The notes: generated from the letters alone by a model not told the origin. A DNA stretch of 22,648 nt from Proteiniphilum sp. UBA5283 (GCA_002408485.1 DHSP01000078.1:8707-31354); one strand, 5' to 3'; shown: positions 5,692-14,258, counted from the stretch's first letter. A program made the numbers and translations.

Positions 5692-7386
5692 ATGGATCTA
5701 AATCACTTGCAATATCTTATCAATCAAGGTGAAGGACTTCGTATCGAGTTTAAAGAAGCGGAAGATAGCGTGCCTTCTTCATTTTATGAAACAGTTGTAA
5801 GTTTTTCCAATTCCGATGGTGGAACCATCTTTTTGGGGGTAGATGATGATGGGAAAGTAAAAGGAATTGATAGAAATGCTGAGGTTTCGTTAATGAAGAA
5901 TATCATTACAGCATTAAATTCAAGAGATTGCATGGATCCTCCTGTTTATGTACAACCTTTTTGTATCAATCATCCGGATGGTAAGGTGATGGTGATTCAG
6001 ATTCCTGCGAGTAGTCAGATTCACAGCCATGCAGGAACGATATACAGTAGGGATTTTGAAAGTGATCTGGACATTACTAAAAATCAGCAACGACTGAGCG
6101 ATTTGTATTTGAGAAAACGCAACTTTTTTACCGAATCCACTATCTATCCTCATTTATCAATGGCGGATCTGGATGATACACTTTTTGAAAAAGCATTTAC
6201 ACTCATTCGAAATAACAAATCAGATCACCCCTGGCTCATGGTTGACAAGGAGCAATTACTCAAAGAAGCCACCCTTTGGAGGAAAGATTTCCAAACCGGA
6301 CAGGAGGGATTAACCTTAGCTGCAGCTTTGATTTTTGGAAAAGATGAAACCATTCAAAGTCTACTCCCTGCATACAAAGTGGAAGGAATGCTCAGAAAAG
6401 AAAATAAAGACCGTTACGATGACCGGATTAACCCTCCACTTCGTACCAATTTAATTGATACCTATCTTGAATTGAAAGCTTTTATCAACAAACAACTGCC
6501 CGAAAAATTCTTTATGGAAGGCGATCAACGGGTGGACTTAAGGGATAAAATTTTCAGAGAAGTCATTGGCAATGCCATTGTGCACCGTGAATATACCAGT
6601 GCCTTGTCTACAGAGTTGATAATTACAGCATCGGAAGTAGTTATTACCAATCCGAATAAACCCTATTTTCACGGAGTAATAGACCCATTGGGTTTTAATC
6701 CCTATCCTAAGAACCCAAATATCCGTAAATTCTTTACGGCTTTTGGATGGACTGACGAAATTGGATCGGGAGTTAGAAATACCAATAAATATCTGCCGCT
6801 TTATATACCGGGGGCTCATCCTCTGTTTGTAGAAAACGATATCTTCAAAACAGTTGTTCCTTTACGATTTGTAAGCCTGGGAAATTATTCCGATAGCTTT
6901 ATCTCCTGGTTAGGTATCAGCGATCACTACGCTTCCCATTTGTCCGAAGGCTTACAACAAATTGAACTGCCTGCCGAGTGTTTAGAACGAAATTGGCAAC
7001 AAGTACTATTGTATTTGGTGCCCAGCTGGCACGAAAAAGGTACCCAGCTTAATGCTTTAAATTGGTCTGTAAATCAGGTGTTTGTAGAAGGTGAAATACA
7101 AAGGGTACCCAGCTGGCACGAAAAAGGTGCCCAGCTACTCAAAAAGAAAAATTGGTACCTCATTGGCATTTTAAGCTTGTGTTGCTTACCTATAGCCTTA
7201 TCTGAGTTGATGGCGGCTTTTGACTATAAAAATGCCAATACTTTCCGGAATAATTATCTGAAACCACTTCGAAATGCAGGACTGATTGTTTTTACCATTC
7301 CAGATAAACCTACTGATCCTGATAACAAATACATACTAACCCAACAAGGCAAAGCTTTCCTGGGCGGACTTCTAAATAAATCCTGA
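5692..7386 (+). CDS. AlbA_2 (Schlafen-like) plus HATPase_c_4 ATP-binding protein
   Basis: This 564-residue protein belongs to the family often labelled 'ATP-binding protein' or mis-labelled RecG/transcriptional regulator. The N-terminal AlbA_2 DNA-binding domain (about 13-130) shows LRIEFKEAED and FSNSDGGTIFLGVDDDG. A GHKL ATPase fold follows (about 275-400), with N-box EVIGNAIVHREY (290-301) and glycine motif DEIGSGVRN (355-363). The C-terminus (about 490-560) is a winged-helix-like segment (LSELMAAFDYKNANTFRNNYLKPL) ending with TIPDKPTDPDNKY. Residues 443-500 contain a 29-residue duplication (PSWHEKG-T/A-QL). Codon use is AT-richer than the flanking genes, and a helicase relic lies just upstream, so it was probably acquired horizontally. 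A regulatory or defence role is plausible but unproven. The ATG at 5692 precedes the conserved AlbA_2 motifs by a normal distance. Confidence 0.88.
   Translation: MDLNHLQYLINQGEGLRIEFKEAEDSVPSSFYETVVSFSNSDGGTIFLGVDDDGKVKGIDRNAEVSLMKNIITALNSRDCMDPPVYVQPFCINHPDGKVMVIQIPASSQIHSHAGTIYSRDFESDLDITKNQQRLSDLYLRKRNFFTESTIYPHLSMADLDDTLFEKAFTLIRNNKSDHPWLMVDKEQLLKEATLWRKDFQTGQEGLTLAAALIFGKDETIQSLLPAYKVEGMLRKENKDRYDDRINPPLRTNLIDTYLELKAFINKQLPEKFFMEGDQRVDLRDKIFREVIGNAIVHREYTSALSTELIITASEVVITNPNKPYFHGVIDPLGFNPYPKNPNIRKFFTAFGWTDEIGSGVRNTNKYLPLYIPGAHPLFVENDIFKTVVPLRFVSLGNYSDSFISWLGISDHYASHLSEGLQQIELPAECLERNWQQVLLYLVPSWHEKGTQLNALNWSVNQVFVEGEIQRVPSWHEKGAQLLKKKNWYLIGILSLCCLPIALSELMAAFDYKNANTFRNNYLKPLRNAGLIVFTIPDKPTDPDNKYILTQQGKAFLGGLLNKS
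7018..7136 (+). repeat. Two 32-nt direct repeats, 87 nt apart, inside the AlbA_2 gene
   Basis: Copies at 7018-7049 and 7105-7136 differ at only two bases. Both encode VPSWHEKG(T/A)QL in the same frame, and the 87-nt offset equals 29 codons, so gain or loss of a unit would keep the reading frame. Each copy carries the imperfect palindrome GTGCCCAGCTGGCAC or its GTACCC variant. Confidence 0.9.
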
Positions 7387-7388
7387 AA

Positions 7389-7556
7389 ATGAAACTATCC
7401 GATCATACCGAATACACACAACGCATAGACCATGCATTCCGGGAACATCAATCAAGCGGTAAAAAGTGTATTGCAACGCTCAGATGTTATTGCAGAAGGT
7501 GTTATTGGGGAAGTGAGTTGATTCTGCCTAAACTTTTATCTATTTTCCTGATATGA
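7389..7556 (+). CDS. Hypothetical small ORF coupled to the AlbA_2 gene, possibly a fragment
   Basis: An ATG two bases after the AlbA_2 stop opens 55 codons (MKLSDHTEYTQRIDHAFREH...). The frame ends in TGA overlapping the ATG of the GH2 gene. The close spacing suggests a former operon member. The C-terminal half is Cys-rich (RCYCRRCYW). A second overlapping frame (7432-7521, MHSGNINQAVKSVLQRSDV...) also looks protein-like, so this may be a frameshifted fragment of one gene. I recognise no family. Confidence 0.25.
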   Translation: MKLSDHTEYTQRIDHAFREHQSSGKKCIATLRCYCRRCYWGSELILPKLLSIFLI

Positions 7557-10345
7557 AACGAATTACTTTACTTTTTGCGAGCCTGTTGTTCCTTACTTCT
7601 TACGCACAGGAAACGGAATCGCTGTATCTCTCCGGCAGGGGAAGTGACCAGACTGTCATGTGGGATTTCTTCTGTACCGCTGGACGGAAAAGCGGGGAAT
7701 GGACCAAAATCCCTGTTCCCTCCAACTGGGAGTTCGAGGGTTTTGGCCAGTTCACGTATGGACATGATCAGGAACGGCTCAATGAGACAGGAATATACCG
7801 CCATCAGTTCACGGTGCCCGAAACATGGAAAGGCAAAACAATCCACATTGTGTTTGAAGGAGCCATGACCGATACCGAGGTGAAGATCAACGGACGCAGC
7901 GCCGGAGAAATGCACCAGGGCGGGTTTTATTGTTTTGAATATGACATCACCAAATTATTGAAGTTTGGACAGAATAACCTCCTTGAAGTTACCGTACACA
8001 AATCCTCCTCGAATGAATCGGTAGAAAATGCCGAACGGAAGTCGGATTTCTGGGTCTATGGAGGGATCTACCGTCCTGTATGGTTGGAGGCGGTGCCCAG
8101 GGAACATATCGACCGGCTGGCCATCGACGCACGATCGGACGGGAATTTTATGATGGATGTCTTCCTGGAGGGTAATACTGCAAATGTGCAGGTGACTGCC
8201 CGGGTGAAGACGCTGGATGGTCGGTCATTTGGAAATCCGCTTACTGCTGACGCAAACAAAACCGGTGTTACCCGGTTGTCGGGAAAGTTTGAGAATCCCA
8301 GGTTATGGTCTTCCGAATTCCCCGAAAGATATCAGGTGGAGGTTATGCTGACCAAAAATGGGAAGAATATCCATACGGTGACCGAGAAGTTTGGTTTTCG
8401 CACGGTGGAGTTACGCCCCGGAGACGGTTTCTACGTAAACGGAACCAAAATAAAATTTAAGGGAGTCAATAGACACACACATTGGCCCACCACCGGCAGG
8501 GCCACCAATTATTCCATCAGTTTGATGGATGCGCTGCTGATCAAGAAGATGAATATGAATGCTGTCAGAATGTCGCATTATCCTCCCGACCGGCATTTTT
8601 TGGATATATGCGATTCGCTGGGACTCTATGTCATTGATGAACTTACCGGCTGGCAATCTGCATATGACACCGAAGTGGGTAAAAAGCTGGTGCGGGAGTT
8701 GATTGTCCGCGATATGAATCACCCCAGCGTGGTCATGTGGGCGAACGGCAATGAAGGGGGATTCAACTTTGATCTGCTACCTGAATATCCCCGTTTCGAC
8801 ATCCAGAAACGGCATGTTTTCCATCCCTGGCTCGAGGAGGAATCCACGAACACCCATCACTATCCTGCGTATGGAGTAGGAACGCATTTCCTGTTCAACG
8901 GAAATAAATTGTTCTTCCCCACGGAGTTTATGCATGGTTTGTACGATGGTGGACATGGAGCGGGACTTGACGATTTTTGGAATCTGATGCAATCAAATCC
9001 CTTGAGTGTGGGCGGTTTCTTGTGGGATCTGGTAGATCAGGGCGTGGTGCGAAATGATAGAAACAACGAGATGGATACCGACGGAAATCATGCTGCAGAT
9101 GGTATTGTGGGCCCCTACCGTGAAAAAGAGGGCAGCTTTTATACCATCAAGGAAATATGGTCGCCCATCTATCTGGCGGGAACAACATTCCTGCCTCCTA
9201 CCTTCGACGGGACATTCAAGGTGGAGAATCGATATCATTTCACCAACCTGAATCAATGTCATTTTACGGCAAAATGGGTTCGAATCGATTTCCTCTCCGG
9301 AGCAAAAGAAGCGCTGGATGCAAGTGTTTCCGTACCCGACGTCTTACCTGGTCTCAACGGATTTATCAAGGTGGATGTGCCGGAAAATATGACCGACTAT
9401 GACGCATTGTATCTGACTGCCTACGATGTGTATGGCAAAGAGATCCATACCTGGACCAGAACAATCACAACTGCCCCGGCATACGCTGTGCGATTGATTG
9501 AAAAAGAGCAGAACGTGATTTCACGGGAGGAGGGAAACGCGGTTGAGCGTGAGGAGCGGAGCGACGAGATCATATTAAACAGCAAATATGTGAGACTTGC
9601 GATCGATAAAAAGAAAGGAATGATTCGCTCCATCGAAACAAAAGGAAAAAAGCTGTCTCTGGCAAATGGCCCAAGGTTTACCAGCGGAAATATGATTTTG
9701 GATGCAGTGAGTACATTCACCGAAGATCATCTTGAGAAAGTACAACTGGTTTTTAAGGTAGACAATGACAAACGGCAGAGTAAACGGAATACCATTACGA
9801 TCTCCTTGTTGGCTTCGGGATGGGTTGAAATTGATTACTCATTCGATGTGGGTGGTTACCATGATCACATGGGCATCACGTTTGATTATCCCGAGGAAAA
9901 GGTAAAAGGAATCAGATGGCTGGGAAACGGGCCCTACAGGGTTTGGAAAAACAGATTGAAGGGTGTTTCCTTTAATATCTGGGAAAAAGAGTATAACAAT
10001 ACGGTCACGGGTGAGTCATGGGACTATCCCGAGTTTAAAGGATTTCACGCCAATCTCTATGCGGCCGATCTGCGCACGAACGAAGGTGTGTTGCGCATTG
10101 TAGCGGCATCTGACGATCTGTTTCTCCATCTGTTCACGCCCGATAATCCCGTGAAGCGAAACAACGACAATACGCTAGGCAAGTTTCCCGACGGTCAACT
10201 ATCTGTACTCAATGCAATCAGTCCGGTCGGGACAAAATTCAAGCAGGCGAAGGACCTCGGACCGCAGAGCCAGCAGAACTTTTATCTGAGCTCCGGACAT
10301 GCGGATCCCTTGAAGGGAAAAATTTACCTGAAGTATATTCCTTAA
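7553..10345 (+). CDS. Secreted glycoside hydrolase family 2 (beta-galactosidase-like)
   Basis: This 930-residue enzyme probably cleaves terminal beta-linked sugars such as beta-galactosides in the periplasm; the exact substrate is unknown. A signal peptide (MKRITLLFASLLFLTSYAQ) is cut after AQ. Then come the GH2 jelly-roll domain (about 25-185), an Ig-like domain (about 190-290) and the TIM barrel (about 290-560; FKGVNRHTHWPTTGRATNY, MNAVRMSHYPPD). The acid/base is Glu401 in WANGNEGG and the likely nucleophile is Glu458 in FFPTEFMHG. GGFLWDLVDQGV is LacZ-like. The C-terminal part (about 690-925) resembles the LacZ small-chain domain (WLGNGPYRVWKNRLKG). A purine-rich insert at residues 654-672 resembles a dispersed repeat. 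The gene may belong to a polysaccharide-utilisation network, but no SusC/D pair is adjacent. No promoter was recognised in the short upstream gap. Confidence 0.93.
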   Translation: MKRITLLFASLLFLTSYAQETESLYLSGRGSDQTVMWDFFCTAGRKSGEWTKIPVPSNWEFEGFGQFTYGHDQERLNETGIYRHQFTVPETWKGKTIHIVFEGAMTDTEVKINGRSAGEMHQGGFYCFEYDITKLLKFGQNNLLEVTVHKSSSNESVENAERKSDFWVYGGIYRPVWLEAVPREHIDRLAIDARSDGNFMMDVFLEGNTANVQVTARVKTLDGRSFGNPLTADANKTGVTRLSGKFENPRLWSSEFPERYQVEVMLTKNGKNIHTVTEKFGFRTVELRPGDGFYVNGTKIKFKGVNRHTHWPTTGRATNYSISLMDALLIKKMNMNAVRMSHYPPDRHFLDICDSLGLYVIDELTGWQSAYDTEVGKKLVRELIVRDMNHPSVVMWANGNEGGFNFDLLPEYPRFDIQKRHVFHPWLEEESTNTHHYPAYGVGTHFLFNGNKLFFPTEFMHGLYDGGHGAGLDDFWNLMQSNPLSVGGFLWDLVDQGVVRNDRNNEMDTDGNHAADGIVGPYREKEGSFYTIKEIWSPIYLAGTTFLPPTFDGTFKVENRYHFTNLNQCHFTAKWVRIDFLSGAKEALDASVSVPDVLPGLNGFIKVDVPENMTDYDALYLTAYDVYGKEIHTWTRTITTAPAYAVRLIEKEQNVISREEGNAVEREERSDEIILNSKYVRLAIDKKKGMIRSIETKGKKLSLANGPRFTSGNMILDAVSTFTEDHLEKVQLVFKVDNDKRQSKRNTITISLLASGWVEIDYSFDVGGYHDHMGITFDYPEEKVKGIRWLGNGPYRVWKNRLKGVSFNIWEKEYNNTVTGESWDYPEFKGFHANLYAADLRTNEGVLRIVAASDDLFLHLFTPDNPVKRNNDNTLGKFPDGQLSVLNAISPVGTKFKQAKDLGPQSQQNFYLSSGHADPLKGKIYLKYIP
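9551..9567. repeat. REP-like 17-base motif inside the GH2 coding sequence
   Basis: GAGGAGCGGAGCGACGA matches the core of a dispersed repetitive element seen in many bacterial genomes (GAGGAGCGnAGCGACGA, usually next to TTGC and GCAATC). Here it is translated as EERSDE in an inter-domain linker. The flanks do not show the full element, so this may be a partial or degraded copy. Recognition is from memory. Confidence 0.4.
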
Positions 10346-10365
10346 AATAGCAGCGAAAACGAAAC

Positions 10366-10401
10366 GAAGAAAAAGTGGAATTGTTATTCCACTTTTTCTT
10401 C
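10366..10401. terminator. Bidirectional terminator between the GH2 gene and clpC
   Basis: A perfect 15-bp inverted repeat pairs GAAGAAAAAGTGGAA (10366-10380) with TTCCACTTTTTCTTC (10387-10401) around the 6-base loop TTGTTA. The stem has A-rich and T-rich ends, so it can work on both convergent transcripts. The clpC stop codon (10384-10386) lies in the loop, and the last five clpC sense codons form one arm. Confidence 0.85.
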
Positions 10402-12954
10402 TACCTTCATCACGATCTGTTGTTTCTCGCTGTCGAAGTCTACCAGCACCGTATCACCCTCTTTCATGCCGGTACGGATGATGAGCTCGGCCATCTCGTC
10501 TTCAATATACTTTTGGATGGCCCGCTTAAGCGGTCGTGCACCAAACTGCACGTCGTAGCCTTTGTTGGCAATAAATTCCTTGGCTGGTTCGGTAAGCTTC
10601 ACCTGGAAACCCAGGTCACCAATACGCTTATAAAGCCCTGCGAGTTCAAGGTCGATGATCTTGTAGATCGACTCCTTGCTGAGCTGGTCGAACATGACGA
10701 TGTCGTCCACACGATTCAAAAACTCGGGTGCAAAAGCCTTGTTTAGCGCTTTCTGAATTACGCTGCGTGAATATTCGGCATCGCTTACATCATTGCCAGT
10801 ACTGAAGCCTATACCCCTTCCGAAATCTTTCAACTGTCTTGTACCGATATTCGAAGTCATGATCAGAATTGTATTTTTGAAGTCGATCTTTCGCCCCAGG
10901 CTATCCGTTACATGGCCCTCATCCATGATCTGGAGAAGGATGTTAAACACGTCGGGATGCGCTTTTTCCACCTCGTCGAGCAATACTACAGAATAGGGGC
11001 GACGCCGCACCTTCTCGGTAAGCTGTCCTCCCTCTTCGTATCCCACATATCCGGGAGGGGCCCCCACCAGTCGTGACACGTTGAACTTCTCCATATACTC
11101 ACTCATGTCGATACGGATGAGGTTTTCCGACGAATCGAACAAAAATTCGGCCAGCTTCTTGGCAAGGTGTGTTTTCCCTACACCTGTAGGTCCCAGGAAC
11201 ATGAAGTTGCCGATGGGTTTGTTGGGATCCTTCAGTCCCACGCGGTTACGCTGGATGGCTTTTACAATCTTGCTGATGGCTTCATCCTGACCTATCACCT
11301 TGCTTTTCAATACTTCGCGCATCTCCAGGAGCCGTTGACCTTCGGCCTGTGCAATACGTTGTACCGGCACACCCGAAATCATGGCCACCACTTCGGCTAT
11401 CTTCTCTTCGTCTACTATTTCCGGTTTCTCCCTGATCTCTTTTTGCCAGCGTTCTTCCTCTGCTTCAAGTGCCAGTAAAAGTTGCCGTTGCTTATCGCGG
11501 TAGCTGGCTGCCAATTCATATTTTTGCGCCTTTACAGCATCTGTTTTCTGTTTTTCCACCTCCTTCAGTTCTGCCTCCAGATGCTCAATGGTTTCCGGAA
11601 TCACAATGTTGGAGATGTGTACTCTTGCACCGGCCTCATCGAGCGCATCGATGGCCTTGTCGGGAAACGTGCGGTCCGACACGTAGCGGTCGGTCAGCTT
11701 CACACAGGCCTGTAAAGCCTCGTCGGTGTAGCGCACGTTGTGGTGATCCTCATAACGCTCTTTGATGTTACGCAAAATCTGCAGTGTCTCCTCCGGTGTG
11801 GTGGGGTCTACGATCACCTTCTGGAAGCGGCGTTCCAGGGCACCGTCTTTTTCGATATTCTTCCGGTATTCATCGAGCGTGGTGGCACCGATACACTGTA
11901 TCTCGCCGCGCGCCAGCGCCGGCTTCAGCATATTGGCCGCATCAAGTGATCCGGCAGCACCGCCCGCACCCACAATGGTGTGGATCTCGTCGATGAAGAG
12001 AATGATGTTCGGGTTTTTGGACAGTTCGTTCAGGATGGCTTTGATGCGCTCCTCAAACTGGCCACGATACTTTGTCCCGGCAACAATTGATGCCATATCA
12101 AGTGCGATGACTCTTTTGTCGAACAGCGCCCGCGATACCTTTTTTTGGGTAATGCGCAGGGCAAGCCCGTCCACGATTGCTGATTTACCTACGCCAGGAT
12201 CACCAATAAGGACGGGATTGTTCTTCTTGCGGCGACTGAGGATCTGTGCAATACGTTCGATCTCTTTTTCACGTCCCACCACCGGATCGAGCCTGTTTTC
12301 CAGTGCAGCACGGGTGATGTCAGTCCCAAAATTGTCAAGTACGGGTGTATCCGAGCCGCTCCCCTTTGTCTGGGAGGAGGTGCCCTGGCCGCCTCCAGGA
12401 TTGAACGATGATTTGTCGCTCAATTCATCATCGTCGTCATCGGTGAAGTTCGCTCCTGCGGAAGGCGATTGTGTGGCACTATTGTCTTCGCTGTCCTGTA
12501 TTCTCCCTTCCGAACGGTTGTCGATGATACTTTTAATGTAGAGAAAAGCGCTCGCATAATCGAGCTGGAACTGAGTGAGAATATCGTTAATGAGGGTACT
12601 CTTTTCTTTTAGCAGCGCAAGCAGAATATGTTCTGAGTCTGTCTCCGGGCTCTTTGTGAGGCGTGCTTCGAGAATACTCATCTTTAATGCTTTTTCCGTA
12701 TTTTTATTGATCACCAGTTCGTTTGTCCCGTCATAGGGCTCCTGAATGGAGCGCACGTGGGAGTCGATGTAATCCTTCAAAACTTGCAAATCGATATCAA
12801 AATCCTGCAACACCTGAATGGCCAGACCATCACCGTCGCGAAGAATACCAAGCATGAGATGTTCCGGTCCGATGTAGTTGTTCTGGAGTCGCCCTGCTTC
12901 TTCACGGCTATATGCCATTATGTCTCTTATTCGTTGAGAAAAATTATTTTCCAT
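10384..12954 (-). CDS. clpC: ATP-dependent Clp protease ATP-binding subunit ClpC
   Basis: This 856-residue Hsp100 unfoldase feeds substrates to the ClpP protease in the cytoplasm. The N-domain has two Clp repeats (about 1-145; YIGPEHLMLGILRD, DSEHILLALL). A long Ser/Gly/Asp-rich acidic linker (about 150-205) is typical of the Bacteroidota form. The first AAA+ module has Walker A GDPGVGKS (251-258) and Walker B IILFIDEIHT. A UVR-like coiled segment (about 470-500; AQKYELAASYRDKQRQLL) marks it as ClpC, not ClpA or ClpB. The second module has Walker A GPTGVGKT (588-595) and Walker B VVLLDEVEKAHPDV. The C-terminus ends in EEKVE within the terminator stem. It is monocistronic with its own promoter, and no CtsR or McsAB genes accompany it. 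Confidence 0.97.
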   Translation of the reverse strand: MENNFSQRIRDIMAYSREEAGRLQNNYIGPEHLMLGILRDGDGLAIQVLQDFDIDLQVLKDYIDSHVRSIQEPYDGTNELVINKNTEKALKMSILEARLTKSPETDSEHILLALLKEKSTLINDILTQFQLDYASAFLYIKSIIDNRSEGRIQDSEDNSATQSPSAGANFTDDDDDELSDKSSFNPGGGQGTSSQTKGSGSDTPVLDNFGTDITRAALENRLDPVVGREKEIERIAQILSRRKKNNPVLIGDPGVGKSAIVDGLALRITQKKVSRALFDKRVIALDMASIVAGTKYRGQFEERIKAILNELSKNPNIILFIDEIHTIVGAGGAAGSLDAANMLKPALARGEIQCIGATTLDEYRKNIEKDGALERRFQKVIVDPTTPEETLQILRNIKERYEDHHNVRYTDEALQACVKLTDRYVSDRTFPDKAIDALDEAGARVHISNIVIPETIEHLEAELKEVEKQKTDAVKAQKYELAASYRDKQRQLLLALEAEEERWQKEIREKPEIVDEEKIAEVVAMISGVPVQRIAQAEGQRLLEMREVLKSKVIGQDEAISKIVKAIQRNRVGLKDPNKPIGNFMFLGPTGVGKTHLAKKLAEFLFDSSENLIRIDMSEYMEKFNVSRLVGAPPGYVGYEEGGQLTEKVRRRPYSVVLLDEVEKAHPDVFNILLQIMDEGHVTDSLGRKIDFKNTILIMTSNIGTRQLKDFGRGIGFSTGNDVSDAEYSRSVIQKALNKAFAPEFLNRVDDIVMFDQLSKESIYKIIDLELAGLYKRIGDLGFQVKLTEPAKEFIANKGYDVQFGARPLKRAIQKYIEDEMAELIIRTGMKEGDTVLVDFDSEKQQIVMKVEEKVE

Positions 12955-13102
12955 TGTTTTATTCCTTTAAATTTTGACTACTCCCCCAACACATCGTCAG
13001 ATAAAACTGATTCCCTACCACAACAGCGCAACTCGAACAAGCTGAACCCGTATTATATTGTTAAGCGAAAAAGTTCCTTACTTTTCCCGGAATGATTGAA
13101 TA

Positions 13103-13110
13103 CAAATATA
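13103..13110 (-). promoter_or_regulatory. -7 element of the clpC promoter
   Basis: On the minus strand, TATATTTG (+ strand 13110-13103) matches TAnnTTTG exactly. The -33 region is weak (CATG-like around 13131-13134). Transcription would start near 13096, leaving a leader of about 140 bases before ATG 12954. No CIRCE-type or CtsR-type operator was seen. Confidence 0.55.
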
Positions 13111-13168
13111 AAGCATTTAATTTTAATCATCCATGAATGAGGAAACGTAATCGGCAAAAAAATATACA

Positions 13169-13201
13169 AAAACAGTGCCAATCTGTTTTACGATGAAACA
13201 G
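13169..13201 (-). terminator. Candidate terminator of the permease operon (interlocking inverted repeats)
   Basis: AAAACAG (13169-13175) pairs with CTGTTTT (13183-13189), and CTGTTT (13183-13188) can instead pair with AAACAG (13196-13201). On the minus strand the first hairpin is followed by a T-rich stretch (TTGTATATTTTTTTG), which fits termination of the permease operon. The alternate pairing could also be a regulatory switch or operator. Confidence 0.45.
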
Positions 13202-13247
13202 ATATATTATATGACAAATGTAAAGTTGTTTTTGTTTAAATCAGGAG

Positions 13248-14258
13248 TTATAATTTTTTTCTCTTTAGTACAATCCATACAATCATGGGGGCACCGAAAA
13301 CTGCGGTGACGGCATTGACGGGTAACGTCCTGCCGGTTAAAGGGATTTGTGAAACGATATCACAGATGAGCAGAAGAATGCTTCCCATAAGCAGGGTGGC
13401 AGGAAGGACAGTTTTGTGGTTGACCGTCCCGAAAAAGGTACGTGCAAAATGAGGGATAACGACTCCTACAAATGCAATAGGACCTGTAAATGCGGTAACG
13501 GCTCCCGTGACGACCGCGGCGATGGCGATGATTGATATCCGGATTCGTTTTATATTCAATCCTGTACTTGCGGCATAGTTCTCGCCAAGCAACAGGCTGT
13601 TGAGCGACTTTTGCAGAAAGAGGGAGACGAGAATACCAAAGGCAGTAAGAACCAGCAAAAATGGCATTTTGTTCCAGGTGACACCGCCAAGGCTACCGAA
13701 GGTCCATGTGACAAATACTTTCAGTGAGTCGGGGTCGGCAAAGCTCTGCAAAATGGTAACCAGGGCACTTGCCACATATCCGAAGATCATTCCGAGCACC
13801 AGAATGGTGATGGAGTCCTTTATTCTGGCCGATACCGCCAGGATCAGCACCAATACGACTGCGGCACCGGCAATGGCGGCAATGATCTGTGCCATGCTGC
13901 CCATGGCTGAGATAAAAGGGTATACGATTGTTCCGCTGAGCATGGTGAGCAATGCAACGCCCAGCCCGGCGCCGGCACTTACGCCTAGCACATCGGGACC
14001 GGCAAGGGGATTGCGAAAGAGGGTTTGCATCAGTAAGCCCGACAGGGACAGGGCGCTGCCGGCAATGGCGGCAGTGATAGCTTTTGGCAACCGGTAGTTC
14101 CGGATGATTTCATCGATGATTTCATCGCCGGAAGTCCCGAAGAGTGCCAACCACGTTTCCGCGGGAGTAATGGGAGCATTGCCGGTTAAAAGATCACCAA
14201 TAAATGCCACGAACAGGAGGACAAACAGTAAAACAAATATGAAGGCTCTATTTTTCAC
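13248..14258 (-). CDS. FecCD/BtuC-family iron-siderophore or cobalamin ABC transporter permease
   Basis: This 336-residue, highly hydrophobic inner-membrane protein has about nine to ten predicted helices, the usual size and topology of BtuC/FecD permeases. Diagnostic stretches are RLPKAITAAIAGSALSLSG, MQTLFRNPLAGPDVLGVSAG (the conserved PLA-P-LGVS motif) and FVGVVIPHFAR, which contacts the ATPase. It is the last gene of a minus-strand operon, and its start overlaps the substrate-binding protein gene by 11 nt. No FepC/BtuD-type ATPase gene follows before clpC, so the ATPase must be encoded elsewhere or shared. Substrate (iron complex, haem or vitamin B12) cannot be told from sequence. Confidence 0.93.
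   Translation of the reverse strand: MKNRAFIFVLLFVLLFVAFIGDLLTGNAPITPAETWLALFGTSGDEIIDEIIRNYRLPKAITAAIAGSALSLSGLLMQTLFRNPLAGPDVLGVSAGAGLGVALLTMLSGTIVYPFISAMGSMAQIIAAIAGAAVVLVLILAVSARIKDSITILVLGMIFGYVASALVTILQSFADPDSLKVFVTWTFGSLGGVTWNKMPFLLVLTAFGILVSLFLQKSLNSLLLGENYAASTGLNIKRIRISIIAIAAVVTGAVTAFTGPIAFVGVVIPHFARTFFGTVNHKTVLPATLLMGSILLLICDIVSQIPLTGRTLPVNAVTAVFGAPMIVWIVLKRKKL

Larger units (their letters stand above)
12955..13247. other. Intergenic region upstream of clpC
   Basis: This stretch contains the clpC leader, its -7 element (13103-13110) and two adjoining inverted repeats (13169-13201) that may terminate the upstream minus-strand operon. Otherwise it is AT-rich with no supported gene. 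Confidence 0.6.

Noticed and set aside
11762..12541. 259-codon plus-strand ORF inside clpC
   Set aside because: Antisense shadow of a highly conserved gene; Ser/Pro-rich composition and no family resemblance.
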